DNA from: Nostoc sp. NMS9
GTDB taxonomy: Bacteria; Cyanobacteriota; Cyanobacteriia; Cyanobacteriales; Nostocaceae
Direction: 5' to 3'
DNA: 64,000 bases
Assembly: GCF_017114995.1 (NCBI RefSeq)
Contig: NZ_JABXKL010000002.1
Coordinates: 46,097 to 110,096 of the forward strand
Made by a program: the position numbers and the translations under genes. The notes under the pieces were generated by a model. It was given only the letters and a program-made list of their open reading frames with translations, did no database searches and had not been told where the DNA came from. Positions 54,610-63,722 of this stretch are shown here, one piece after another (the first letter of the stretch is position 1; each line of letters begins with the position of its first letter).

Positions 54610-55560
54610 ATGAATATCAATATCTTTTTGCAGCAATTATTAAATGGCTTATCCATTGGCAGCGTCTATGCAATTTTTGCCTTGGGATATACCTTGGTTT
54701 ATTCTATTTTGGGCATTATTAATTTAGCTCATGGCGCGATTTTTACCTTGGGTGCATATTTCACTTATGCACTTATGGGTGGGAACTTTGGATTTAATGG
54801 CTTGCTGGCTAATGCAGCCTTGCCGATAAAATTACCATTTGCTATATCCTTAATTTTAGGAAGCACCTTGGCGGGATTGGTAGGGGTAGTGATGGAACGT
54901 GTTGCTTTTCAACCTTTGCGCCGTCAAGGATCTGATCCTTTGCTAACTGTTGTTTCTAGCTTGGGAGTAGCAGTGGTAATTGTGAATTTAATCCAGTATT
55001 TAATAGGCGCGGAAAGTTACACATACCCCGCAAATACTTATGGGAATTTGCCACCTGCAATTAACTTTGGGAGTCCAGAAAACCCAATTCCGATTCGCAG
55101 TGTTCAGGTGGTAATTTTTACTGTATCAGTGGTGATTGTGGCAATTCTTACCTATTTTATCAATCGAACTAAATATGGTAAGGCAATGCAAGCGATCGCA
55201 GAAGATCCAACTACAGCTAGTTTATTAGGAATTAATAGCGATCGCTTTATCATCCTAACATTCTTCATCAGCAGTTTTTTAGCAGGATTAGCAGGAACTT
55301 TAGTTGCCTCTAGTGTTAGTATTGCAGGGCCATATTTCGGCATTGCTTTTGGTTTGCGGGGTTTAGCAGTAATTGTTTTAGGTGGTTTAGGTAGTATTCC
55401 CGGTGCAGTGGTAGGAGGTTTGTTAATTGGATTAGTCGAGGCGTTTGTCCCTGCTGATTATTCTGGATATAAAGACGCAGTAGCCTTTGCAATTTTGTTT
55501 ATCATGCTATTAGTTAGACCCCAAGGTTTGCTAGGACGGCGGTTTATTCAGAAAGTTTAG
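54610..55560 (+). CDS. livH: ABC transporter permease LivH
   Basis: A 316-aa inner-membrane permease with about eight helices and the LivH signature: GLSIGSVYAIFALGYTLVYSILG, NLAHGAIFTLGAYF, MQAIAEDPTTASLLGIN and VLGGLGSIPGAVVGG. It starts 7 nt after the binding-protein gene. Its partner permease LivM is displaced downstream by a Uma2 gene. Confidence 0.93.
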   Translation: MNINIFLQQLLNGLSIGSVYAIFALGYTLVYSILGIINLAHGAIFTLGAYFTYALMGGNFGFNGLLANAALPIKLPFAISLILGSTLAGLVGVVMERVAFQPLRRQGSDPLLTVVSSLGVAVVIVNLIQYLIGAESYTYPANTYGNLPPAINFGSPENPIPIRSVQVVIFTVSVVIVAILTYFINRTKYGKAMQAIAEDPTTASLLGINSDRFIILTFFISSFLAGLAGTLVASSVSIAGPYFGIAFGLRGLAVIVLGGLGSIPGAVVGGLLIGLVEAFVPADYSGYKDAVAFAILFIMLLVRPQGLLGRRFIQKV

Positions 55561-55574
55561 AGAGACGTAGCGCT

Positions 55575-56177
55575 ATGAAAACATACACTCAACAAAAATT
55601 AACTTTTGAGCAATTTTTAGAACAGTGTCCAGAAGAAGGTTTATATGAACTTGTGGATGGAGAAATTGTAGAAGTGCGTGCAACCAGAAATCATGATGAT
55701 GTCGCTGACTTTACGGCTGACTCTTTCAAAGATGAAATTAAACGTCTAAATCTTAATTACGTAGTAAAAAACACAGCAGTCTTTAAAACTATAACTGCTA
55801 ATGGCATAGAGCAAGGGCGCAAGCCTGATGTAAGTGTCATAGATAAAGATAAATGGCGCTCAAATCGTTCTGCTTATGCTGCACTTGAAGAACCCATCCA
55901 ATTAGCTGTAGAGGTGACATCAACTAATTGGGAAGATGATTACATTGATAAATTAGATGAATATCAACGTTTAGGTATTACAGAATATTGGATTGTAGAT
56001 TATTTGGCAATTGGGCTAAGAGAGTATTTGGGAAATCCAAAAGTTCCGGCTGTATTTGTTTTTCTATTAAATGATGAGGGTAAATACCAATGCACACATT
56101 TTAGAGGTTCAGAACGAATTGTGTCACGAACTTTTCGTGAACTGACGCTGACAGCAGAGGAAATCTTAACAGCTTAA
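55575..56177 (+). CDS. Uma2-family PD-(D/E)XK protein within the liv operon
   Basis: A 200-aa protein. The restriction-endonuclease-like core is visible: LYELVDGEIVEV, RKPDVSVIDKDKW, IQLAVEVTSTNWEDDYIDKLDEY and ITEYWIVDYLAIG. The Asp, Glu-x-Thr/Ser and Lys residues fit the active-site pattern of the family. It lies 14 bp after livH and 49 bp before livM in the same direction, so it is probably cotranscribed. Nothing links it to transport; it looks like an inserted gene. Confidence 0.88.
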   Translation: MKTYTQQKLTFEQFLEQCPEEGLYELVDGEIVEVRATRNHDDVADFTADSFKDEIKRLNLNYVVKNTAVFKTITANGIEQGRKPDVSVIDKDKWRSNRSAYAALEEPIQLAVEVTSTNWEDDYIDKLDEYQRLGITEYWIVDYLAIGLREYLGNPKVPAVFVFLLNDEGKYQCTHFRGSERIVSRTFRELTLTAEEILTA

Positions 56178-56226
56178 GAGTTGATAAAACCAATAGTCTG
56201 ATTAAGTTTAATCAAAATGTATTAAA

Positions 56227-57183
56227 ATGACTGATTTTTTCGCTACTTACGGTTCTTTGATTGTCTCTATGGTATTGGGGGCGTTATTAGGGTTATCACT
56301 TTACTTACCCCTAATGACAGGACAATTGTCTTTAGCTAGTCCAGGATTTTATGCTTTAGGTGGATATATTGCAGCAATTTTATCCACAAAAGTTTTGACA
56401 TCTAGCAGTAGTTTATTCCCCATTCCATTGTTGTTATTGGAGATGTTAATTGCGGGTGTAATTTCTGGTTTATTGGGTATAATAGTCGGAATTCCAGCAT
56501 TACGGTTGCGAGGAATTTATTTAGCGATCGCAACTATCGCTTTTGTGGAAGTTCTGCGCGTCATCTCCCTCAATTTGGATATTACAGGCGGTGCTGTTGG
56601 AATTTTTGGTATTCCTCAACCTTTCCAAACACAACTTGAATATTTATGGATTGTTCTGCCTTTACTATTAATTAGTATGGTGCTACTTTATCGTTTAGAA
56701 CGCATCCGCGTCGGCAGGGCTTTTATCGCTATCCGCGAAGATGAATTAGCTGCGGGTGCAATGGGAATTGATCCGACTTATTACAAAGTTTTGGCGTTTA
56801 CATTAGGAGCTATGCTTGCAGGGGTTGTAGGTGCAATTAGCGCTCACTTCCTCAATACCTGGAATGCTCGTCAAGGTACTTTTGATGCCAGTATTATATA
56901 TTTAACTTTTGTTTTAATTGGTGGTTCGAGAACTTTTTTAGGCCCGGTAATTGGAGGTATGGTATTTACAGCTTTACCAGAGATTCTGCGAAGCCTTGCT
57001 GATACTGGTGGTTTACCTAATTGGTTAGCACAGTTTTTGCGAGATGGTAGATTAATTATTTTTGGCTTCCTAATAGTAATAGGTACAATCTTTTTTCCCC
57101 AAGGGCTAATTACTCCAGATATTTTTCAAAGACGCAAAATTATGGAAAAACGAACCGCAAAGGACGCAAAGGGCGCGAAGTAA
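56227..57183 (+). CDS. livM: ABC transporter permease LivM
   Basis: A 318-aa permease with about nine helices and LivM motifs: GQLSLASPGFYALGGYIAA, LRLRGIYLAIATIAFVEVLR, AIREDELAAGAMGID and LIGGSRTFLGPVIGG. The natural end is near FFPQGLITPDIFQRR. The last residues, MEKRTAKDAKGAK, come from a dispersed CGCAAAGGA repeat that has replaced the original stop. Confidence 0.92.
   Translation: MTDFFATYGSLIVSMVLGALLGLSLYLPLMTGQLSLASPGFYALGGYIAAILSTKVLTSSSSLFPIPLLLLEMLIAGVISGLLGIIVGIPALRLRGIYLAIATIAFVEVLRVISLNLDITGGAVGIFGIPQPFQTQLEYLWIVLPLLLISMVLLYRLERIRVGRAFIAIREDELAAGAMGIDPTYYKVLAFTLGAMLAGVVGAISAHFLNTWNARQGTFDASIIYLTFVLIGGSRTFLGPVIGGMVFTALPEILRSLADTGGLPNWLAQFLRDGRLIIFGFLIVIGTIFFPQGLITPDIFQRRKIMEKRTAKDAKGAK
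57150..57182 (+). repeat. CGCAAAGGA repeat forming the 3' end of livM
   Basis: AACGAACCGCAAAGGACGCAAAGGG matches the element at 1216-1248. It encodes the basic tail of LivM and supplies its stop codon. Confidence 0.75.
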
Positions 57184-57237
57184 TAAAAGTTTTAGAGAGT
57201 TATTGCGTAAGTTTTATATTCATAATAATATGCAAAA

Positions 57238-58029
57238 ATGTCACATAGTATTCCAGCAACTAACAGCAGTATTGTCTTAGAAGCAAGAGCATTGACTCGC
57301 CGCTTTGGTGGTTTAGTGGCGGTAAATAATGTATCTTTTAGTGTAAATCAACATGAGATTTTTGGACTGATTGGCCCTAATGGTGCTGGCAAAACAACAC
57401 TGTTTAATTTGATTACTGCCTTCATTCCACCTTCTAGCGGTCAATTAATTTATCAAGGTGCAAAAATTTACCAACTGCGTCCTCATCAAATTGCTGCTTT
57501 AGGTATCGCTCGTACCTTCCAAAATATCCGCTTGTTTGGGGAATTATCGGCGTTAGAAAATGTGATAATTGCCCGACATTTGCACACTAAAAGTAATATG
57601 ATTACAGGGGTTTTGGGATTACCACCAGCACCGACTGAAGAATTGAAAACTAAGCAAAAAGCTTTAGATTTATTGGATTTGGTGGGATTAAGCGATCGCG
57701 CTGACGAAAAAGCCAAAAACTTTGCCTACGGCGATCAGCGGCGGCTGGAAATTGCCCGCGCTTTAGCATTAGAACCGCAAATTTTACTTCTTGATGAACC
57801 GGCGGCGGGAATGAACCCCAACGAAAAGCAGCAATTGAGTGCATTTATTCGCAGCCTTCGCAATGACTTCAATTTGACGATCGTTCTTATAGAACACCAT
57901 GTACCATTAGTTATGGGTTTGTGCGATCGCATTGCGGTGTTAGATTTTGGGCAATTGATTGCATTGGGTGAACCCGCAGTTGTCAGAAATGACCCGGCTG
58001 TAATTGAAGCTTATTTGGGAAATGAATAA
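57238..58029 (+). CDS. livG: ABC transporter ATPase LivG
   Basis: A 263-aa ATPase. Walker A is GPNGAGKTT, the signature region is FAYGDQRRLEIARALAL and Walker B is ILLLDEPAAGMNP, followed by the LivG-type IVLIEHHVPLVMGLCDRI. It powers the LivH-LivM permease. It begins 54 bp after livM. The operon then breaks: an opposite-strand gene separates it from livF. Confidence 0.93.
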   Translation: MSHSIPATNSSIVLEARALTRRFGGLVAVNNVSFSVNQHEIFGLIGPNGAGKTTLFNLITAFIPPSSGQLIYQGAKIYQLRPHQIAALGIARTFQNIRLFGELSALENVIIARHLHTKSNMITGVLGLPPAPTEELKTKQKALDLLDLVGLSDRADEKAKNFAYGDQRRLEIARALALEPQILLLDEPAAGMNPNEKQQLSAFIRSLRNDFNLTIVLIEHHVPLVMGLCDRIAVLDFGQLIALGEPAVVRNDPAVIEAYLGNE

Positions 58030-58134
58030 GCGATTGAGAATGAGTTACAAAAAAATTAATTTCGGGATTTTAATGGCATTAGAGATTTTCGTACACCTCA
58101 TCATCATTGCGCTTGCCAACTCGAAAAACTTCGA

Positions 58135-58971
58135 TTACATCAAAATACTCACAAATTCGTCTAAAGAATTCACTGCGATCGCACTATCCATTAAATTTTC
58201 TAATTGTTCCACACTTTCGCTCTCAAGCCTTGCTTCCACTTCATGGGGAATTTCGCCAAAGCGTTGTTCTAATACCCGGATTAGCTGCCGTCGCGCACCC
58301 TGCTGAATACCTCTTTGCTCAATTTCCTGATACCAAGGCGATTCTCGCAATACTGCCATATCCCACCTCATGATTTGTTGCACTAAAGGCGTGTCTAACA
58401 CAAAGCTAGCAAAAAATGCCAGCAATGATTCTAATTGATTCAACTGTGCATCTGCTCGTAGCGCCTGTAATGCGCGTTGCACAACTGATACTTCCCCCCC
58501 TCCTCGGAGGATTGGCACAAAGGGTAACAACGATGGTAGTGGTTGCTGAAACACTATTTCAGCATCGATTTCCCACAAATTAATCACGTGATAATCTTGA
58601 ATGGCACGTAATCCCAAAAATTCCTGCTCGTAACTACTGACAATCGTTAAGGTGGATGCGGGCGGTAAAATGTTGATCAGTACTGGGTAAGTTGGCAATC
58701 GGTAACGTTCTTGTGCCAAGGCAGCATAGGCTCTCATCCGTAGAGGCATCTGTGTTGTGTAACGCAGTTGTAGTTCATTTAGTACTAGAAAATCCCCGTG
58801 AGTGGCACTGTATGCTTTCACCAACACATCTGTTTCGCGGCTAATCCAATGAAACTCAGAGCCGAGAATTTCTTTCGCCACGACTTCAGGACGTTGTGTA
58901 ACCCACTGTACCCATGCATCGGGAGCTAAATTAATTAGTCCTTTGCTACCAATATCTGCTGCTTTTCCCAC
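58135..58971 (-). CDS. Rpn/DUF4351-type nuclease-transposase-like protein
   Basis: A 278-aa reading from a GTG at 58971. The frame stays open upstream to a stop near 59040 and would encode conserved-looking sequence (PLITDKDIKCPVGK) with no ATG, so the true N-terminus is uncertain or lost. It shows a PD-(D/E)XK-like start (DVLVKAYS, FLVLNELQLRY) and a C-terminal DUF4351 part (QQGARRQLIRVLEQRFGEIP, SVEQLENLMDSAI). Such proteins are recombination-promoting nuclease relatives, multicopy in cyanobacteria. It lies reversed between livG and livF. Confidence 0.75.
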   Translation of the reverse strand: MGKAADIGSKGLINLAPDAWVQWVTQRPEVVAKEILGSEFHWISRETDVLVKAYSATHGDFLVLNELQLRYTTQMPLRMRAYAALAQERYRLPTYPVLINILPPASTLTIVSSYEQEFLGLRAIQDYHVINLWEIDAEIVFQQPLPSLLPFVPILRGGGEVSVVQRALQALRADAQLNQLESLLAFFASFVLDTPLVQQIMRWDMAVLRESPWYQEIEQRGIQQGARRQLIRVLEQRFGEIPHEVEARLESESVEQLENLMDSAIAVNSLDEFVSILM

Positions 58972-59132
58972 AGGACACTTGATATCTTTATCAGTAATTA
59001 ATGGTACACCATAAAGATTACAGTATTCTGGCGTTGGTTTTTAAGTTGAAGCAATGTCTACGCACTATTTTAAGAAATGTATGATTGATGTATGTTAGGT
59101 TTTGAATCAACATTTCTGGATGTAAACCGCCG

Positions 59133-59864
59133 ATGAAATCCGATAGTAGACCAGACTATACAATTTTAGAAGTTCAAGAACTTGATGTTAATTATGGCGG
59201 CATCCAAGCTCTGAAAAAGATTAATTTAATTATTCAAAAAGGTGAGGTAGTTACTTTAATTGGTGCTAATGGTGCGGGAAAAACAACTACACTCCGCGCC
59301 ATATCTAAAGTGGTTAATCCTAAAAGTGGTGTAATTATCTATAATGGACATAATATTAACCGCCGCCAAACTCACGAAGTTGTACAACTTGGTATCGCCC
59401 ATTGTCCTGAAGGACGCAGAGTATTAGCGCGGCAAACAGTATTTGATAATTTACTTTTGGGTGCTTATATTCGCTCCGATCAAGCTGAGATCAAAGCAGA
59501 TATTCAGCGCCAATTTGAGCTATTTCCCCGCTTGTCACAAAGACGGAATCAACTAGCAGGAACCCTCAGCGGTGGTGAACAACAAATGTTAGCGATCGCA
59601 CGTGCTGTAATGAGTAAACCACAACTCTTACTTTTAGATGAGCCTAGCTTAGGTTTAGCACCTGCGATCGTCCGGGAAATCTTCTCTATTATTGAAAATC
59701 TCCGGGCTACAGGTGTGACTATTCTGTTAGTTGAACAAAACGCTAATCTGGCACTACAAATTGCCGATCGCGGTTATGTTCTAGAAGCTGGTTCTATTAC
59801 CTTAACAGGTGCAGCATCAGAATTAATTAGTGATGAGCGAGTTAAAAAAGCTTATTTAGGGTAA
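59133..59864 (+). CDS. livF: ABC transporter ATPase LivF
   Basis: A 243-aa ATPase with Walker A GANGAGKTT, signature LSGGEQQMLAIARA, Walker B LLLLDEPSLGLAP and the LivF-type VTILLVEQNANLALQIADR. It is the second ATPase of the transporter. It now stands about 1.1 kb from livG, so it may need its own promoter in 58972-59132. Confidence 0.93.
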   Translation: MKSDSRPDYTILEVQELDVNYGGIQALKKINLIIQKGEVVTLIGANGAGKTTTLRAISKVVNPKSGVIIYNGHNINRRQTHEVVQLGIAHCPEGRRVLARQTVFDNLLLGAYIRSDQAEIKADIQRQFELFPRLSQRRNQLAGTLSGGEQQMLAIARAVMSKPQLLLLDEPSLGLAPAIVREIFSIIENLRATGVTILLVEQNANLALQIADRGYVLEAGSITLTGAASELISDERVKKAYLG

Positions 59865-59897
59865 ATAATTAAATGAAAATTTTGGAGGTATAAGCAG

Positions 59898-60461
59898 ATG
59901 GTAAAATCATCAACTAAACCCCTAACTTTAGAGGATTTTTTAAAACTACCAGAAACAAAGCCTAGCTTAGAATACATCAACGGTCAAATTATTCAAAAGC
60001 CAATGCCACAGGGAAAACATAGTATTCTTCAAGGTGAACTAGTCAGTAATATCAATTCTGTAACCAAACCTCAAAGAATTGCCCCTGCATTTCCAGAATT
60101 GCGATGTACTTTTGGCGGACGTTCAATTGTCCCTGATATAGCTGTGTTTGCTTGGGAACGGATTTTATTAGACGAGCGTGGAGAAGTGGCAAATGTCTTT
60201 AAGACATATCCAGACTGGACAATTGAGATTCTTTCACCTGATCAAAGCCAGACTAAAGTAACCGGAAATATTCTACATTGTTTAAAACATGGTAGTCGCT
60301 TCGGTTGGCTGATTGATCCAGATGAGCATTCTGTTTTAGTTTATCCACCAAAGCAGCAACCAGAACTTTTACAAGAAGAACAAGAAATATTACCAGTTCC
60401 CGATTTAGTTAGCGATCTTCAATTAACTGTAGGGCAACTATTTGGATGGTTAAAGTTATAA
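59898..60461 (+). CDS. Uma2-family PD-(D/E)XK protein
   Basis: A 187-aa protein of the short Uma2 form: LTLEDFLKLPETKPSLEYING at the start, SIVPDIAVFAWERI with the Asp, DWTIEILSPDQSQ with the Glu, and FGWLIDPDEHSVLVYPP. A GGAGG lies shortly before the ATG. It is the third Uma2 member in the window, 33 bp after livF in the same direction. Confidence 0.88.
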   Translation: MVKSSTKPLTLEDFLKLPETKPSLEYINGQIIQKPMPQGKHSILQGELVSNINSVTKPQRIAPAFPELRCTFGGRSIVPDIAVFAWERILLDERGEVANVFKTYPDWTIEILSPDQSQTKVTGNILHCLKHGSRFGWLIDPDEHSVLVYPPKQQPELLQEEQEILPVPDLVSDLQLTVGQLFGWLKL

Positions 60462-60532
60462 GCAATTGTATATATTCATATCTATCTTTGGGAATACTAA
60501 AGGTAGTAATTTACTGAAGTCAGAGCGAGATA

Positions 60533-61678
60533 ATGGATTTCGTGAATTTAATAAAAACAGGTAATAGTTGGAAATTTGCGACTGAAGCTGATTTAGAAGA
60601 TTTTGTCTGGGCTAATTTAAAAGAACTTTTTGGATTAATTCCGCTAAAGCGACAATATTATGTTAATGGCCAAATTTGTGATATTCTAGCATTGAGAGAA
60701 AATAAACAGTTAGTGGTGTTGGAATTGAAAAATGCTGAAGATAGATATATTGTTCAGCAGCTAACTCGATATTATGACGCTTTACACGAAGTAAAACCTT
60801 TAGAAGACGAAATAGACTATCAACAACCTATTAGCTTAATAGCAATTAAGCCTAATTTTCATAGAGATAATTTTATAGATAAAAAATATCATCATTTATC
60901 TATTGATTTTTTTGAGTTTGCTGTTTTAGCAGATGAGTTTAACTATTATTTCCAGATAAAAAATTTAGATTTAGATAATGAAAAAGTTTCAAAAATAGAA
61001 ATTCCTCATCAGGACAGAGAGAAAAATGAAGATATACTTCCACCTTCTAGAGGGCTGATGAACCGTCTAGCTAAATGCTCTTCTGAACAACAAGAGGGAA
61101 TATTAAAAATTCGTCAAAAGGTTCTAAGCTTTGATAAACGGATGGAAGAAATATCTTCTGCTGTTAGTTTTAAATATGGAAATGGTAATAGTAAAACAAG
61201 TAAATTTTGTGCTGAATTTTACTTTGATAGTAAAGGAATACCAATTATATTTTTATGGTTAGGTTTAAAAAATAATAGTAGTGACCGTATAAGTAGAGCA
61301 AGGATTTGGACAGATTGGCAAGGCAATGCTTTGTTAGAGGGATATGTACCAAGTGGAATTGGCGCAAAGATAAATTTATCCAAAAAGAAACTTTCAAATA
61401 GAGTAAAAATCATGAATGAAATAGTAGCAAATAAAAATTTAACTTATCGAACAAATAAATATTTTAGTCAATATTATAAGGATCGAAATAGAATAACTAG
61501 GAAAATTAATAACTCGGAACCTTTAACATACGAGGAAAGACAATTACTAGAAATTGATGCAAATGAATTTACTCTTGTTAGGGGAGGTGGAAGACTTAAT
61601 ACATATAAATTTGATCGCTATGATTCTCTAAATGGATTAGTTGAGGTAGCTTTAGAAAAATGGCGAAAAAGGCTATAA
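60533..61678 (+). CDS. NucS-like endonuclease-domain protein (DUF91)
   Basis: A 381-aa protein. The N-terminal 110 residues have a PD-(D/E)XK core: TEADLEDFVWANL, the Asp in NGQICDILAL and the E-x-K in LVVLELKNAEDRY, followed by QQLTRYYDAL. This resembles the C-terminal nuclease of NucS/DUF91. The remaining 250 residues (SFDKRMEEISSAVSFKYG, then FYFDSKGIPIIFLWL) resemble DUF5655-type parts in other nucleases. A DNA-cutting or repair role is inferred. The DNA is markedly AT-rich compared with flanking genes, suggesting transfer. Confidence 0.7.
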   Translation: MDFVNLIKTGNSWKFATEADLEDFVWANLKELFGLIPLKRQYYVNGQICDILALRENKQLVVLELKNAEDRYIVQQLTRYYDALHEVKPLEDEIDYQQPISLIAIKPNFHRDNFIDKKYHHLSIDFFEFAVLADEFNYYFQIKNLDLDNEKVSKIEIPHQDREKNEDILPPSRGLMNRLAKCSSEQQEGILKIRQKVLSFDKRMEEISSAVSFKYGNGNSKTSKFCAEFYFDSKGIPIIFLWLGLKNNSSDRISRARIWTDWQGNALLEGYVPSGIGAKINLSKKKLSNRVKIMNEIVANKNLTYRTNKYFSQYYKDRNRITRKINNSEPLTYEERQLLEIDANEFTLVRGGGRLNTYKFDRYDSLNGLVEVALEKWRKRL

Positions 61679-61920
61679 GCAAAGTATCACTATTGCAATC
61701 TTAAAGATTTCAGCAGATTCCTATAGTCGATATCGCTTTAGAGACTTGGCTAAAAAGTCTTTAAGAAAAGCTACATTGACAGCACTGATAATTTTTCCTA
61801 ATCATTAGTATTATTAATAATTATTACGATTTTGTCATAATATATTAATATTTATAGCCCTCTTTGCAGATATCTATATTTGTTTAGCGGCGAATTCTAT
61901 TCACCGGAATAATTAAACCC

Positions 61921-62568
61921 ATGAGTCAAATAATCTGGATAGCAAGACACGCTAACCGCCTCGACTTCGTAAACCCCGATTGGTTTCTCACCGCCGAACG
62001 ACGTTACGATCCACCCTTGTCTGATGATGGTATGGTGCAGGCACAGCAGTTAGCTAAACGATTGAAAAAAGAAAATATTGGTCATATTTTCGCTTCTCCT
62101 TTCCTGCGAACCGTACAAACAGCAAATGCAGTTGCAGAAATGCTCAACTTATCGATCAAACTCGAAACAGGTTTGAGTGAATGGCTAAATCCAGTTTGGA
62201 TGACGGAAGAACCCGAAAGACTGCCAACTCCAGCATTAGCAAAGTTATTCCCCAGAATTGACAATAGCTATACTTCGCGCATCGCCGCCAAATATCCTGA
62301 AACTCACGAAAAAGTGCGAGAACGTTCTGGACAAACGGCTAGATGTTTAGCTACTGAGTTCTTCCCAGAGGATATACTGCTAGTGGCGCATGGTGCATCT
62401 GTATTGGGTGGAGCAATGGGACTAGTGGGGGAAATTGCCAAAACAGAAGTCAAAGCTTCTTTATGTTCTCTGGTAAAAGTGGTACGCCAAGACCCAGAAT
62501 GGTTATTAGAACTAACGGGAGATACTTCCCATTTAACCCACATAGAAGAAGTTATTCGATTTGCTTAA
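61921..62568 (+). CDS. Histidine phosphatase family protein
   Basis: A 215-aa protein. The phosphoacceptor is His9 in IARHANR, the partner Arg lies in ASPFLRTVQTA, and the second catalytic His in LLVAHGASVLG. PLSDDGMVQAQQLAKRL is typical of the family. Substrates in this superfamily range from sugar phosphates to proteins and cannot be read here. It precedes glucokinase in the same direction by about 80 bp, which loosely suggests sugar metabolism. Confidence 0.88.
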   Translation: MSQIIWIARHANRLDFVNPDWFLTAERRYDPPLSDDGMVQAQQLAKRLKKENIGHIFASPFLRTVQTANAVAEMLNLSIKLETGLSEWLNPVWMTEEPERLPTPALAKLFPRIDNSYTSRIAAKYPETHEKVRERSGQTARCLATEFFPEDILLVAHGASVLGGAMGLVGEIAKTEVKASLCSLVKVVRQDPEWLLELTGDTSHLTHIEEVIRFA

Positions 62569-62651
62569 ACCTCTGATAGAGATTTGCGTTCATGCCTTCT
62601 GCTACGTTGGGTATATCCTACAAAAAAGTAATTAATTCACGAATAAATTCT

Positions 62652-63677
62652 ATGACTTTGTTACTAGCAGGAGACATCGGCGGGACGAAAACTATTCTGC
62701 GATTGGTTGAAACATCGGATTCACCAGCTTTACATACTATTTATCAGGAAAGTTACCACAGTGCTGATTTTCCCGATTTAGTACCCATAGTGCAGAAGTT
62801 TTTGGTCAAAGCTAATACACCTACACCAGAAAAGGCTTGTTTTGCGATCGCAGGCCCCATTGTCAAAAATACTGCCAAACTGACCAATTTAGTCTGGTTC
62901 CTAGATACCGAACGTCTACAAGAAGAATTGGGTATCCCGCACATTTCTTTGATTAACGACTTCGCCGCCATTGGTTACGGCATTTTAGGTTTACAAAAAC
63001 AAGACTTGCTGACGTTGCAAATTGGCAAATCTCAACCCGAAGCCCCGATTGCAATTATTGGTGCTGGTACTGGTTTAGGCCAAGGATTTTTAATTAGACA
63101 GGGAAACGACTATCAAGTTTTTTCTTCAGAAGGAGGACACGCTGACTTTGCCCCTCGGAACGAGATCGAGTTTCAACTGTTGAAATACCTGCTGGGTAAA
63201 CATGATATCCAGCGCCTTTCTGTGGAACGTGTGGTTTCTGGAATGGGAATTGTGGCAATTTACCAATTTTTGCGCGATCGCAAATTTGGCACTGAATCAC
63301 CAGATATTGCCCAAATTGTTAGAACTTGGGAACAAGAAGCGGGACAGGAAGAGAAAAGTGTTGATGCTGGTGCTGCTATTGGTACGGCTGCATTGCAAGG
63401 TAGCGATCGCCTCTCGGAACAAACTTTGCAATTATTTATAGAGGCTTACGGTGCAGAAGCCGGCAATCTCGCCCTAAAACTCCTACCTTACGGTGGCTTA
63501 TATATCGCTGGTGGAATTGCACCCAAAATCCTGCCCTTAATCCAAAATAGCGGTTTCTTATTAAATTTCACCCAAAAAGGTAGGATGCGCCGCCTTCTTG
63601 AAGAGATCCCCGTGTATGTTATCCTCAACCCGCAAGTCGGCCTAATTGGTGCTGCTTTACGTGCTGCTAGGTTATAA
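62652..63677 (+). CDS. glk: Glucokinase
   Basis: A 341-aa protein from the ATG at 62652 (MTLLLAGDIGGTKTILRLVE); a longer start at 62592 adds 20 non-conserved residues. The ROK-independent bacterial glucokinase (Glk) motifs are present: phosphate loop GDIGGTKT, NDFAAIGYG, IGAGTGLGQGF, SEGGHADFAPR and LYIAGGIAPKI. It phosphorylates glucose to glucose 6-phosphate in the cytosol. Length is normal. Confidence 0.93.
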   Translation: MTLLLAGDIGGTKTILRLVETSDSPALHTIYQESYHSADFPDLVPIVQKFLVKANTPTPEKACFAIAGPIVKNTAKLTNLVWFLDTERLQEELGIPHISLINDFAAIGYGILGLQKQDLLTLQIGKSQPEAPIAIIGAGTGLGQGFLIRQGNDYQVFSSEGGHADFAPRNEIEFQLLKYLLGKHDIQRLSVERVVSGMGIVAIYQFLRDRKFGTESPDIAQIVRTWEQEAGQEEKSVDAGAAIGTAALQGSDRLSEQTLQLFIEAYGAEAGNLALKLLPYGGLYIAGGIAPKILPLIQNSGFLLNFTQKGRMRRLLEEIPVYVILNPQVGLIGAALRAARL

Positions 63678-63722
63678 CAGCTAGCATCATCAGTGAGATC
63701 GGCATCTCAAAGGGCAAAAAAT

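Noticed and set aside
59898..61678. Restriction-modification or other named defence system
   Set aside because: Only nuclease-fold proteins are seen; no methyltransferase, helicase or known defence partner lies beside them.
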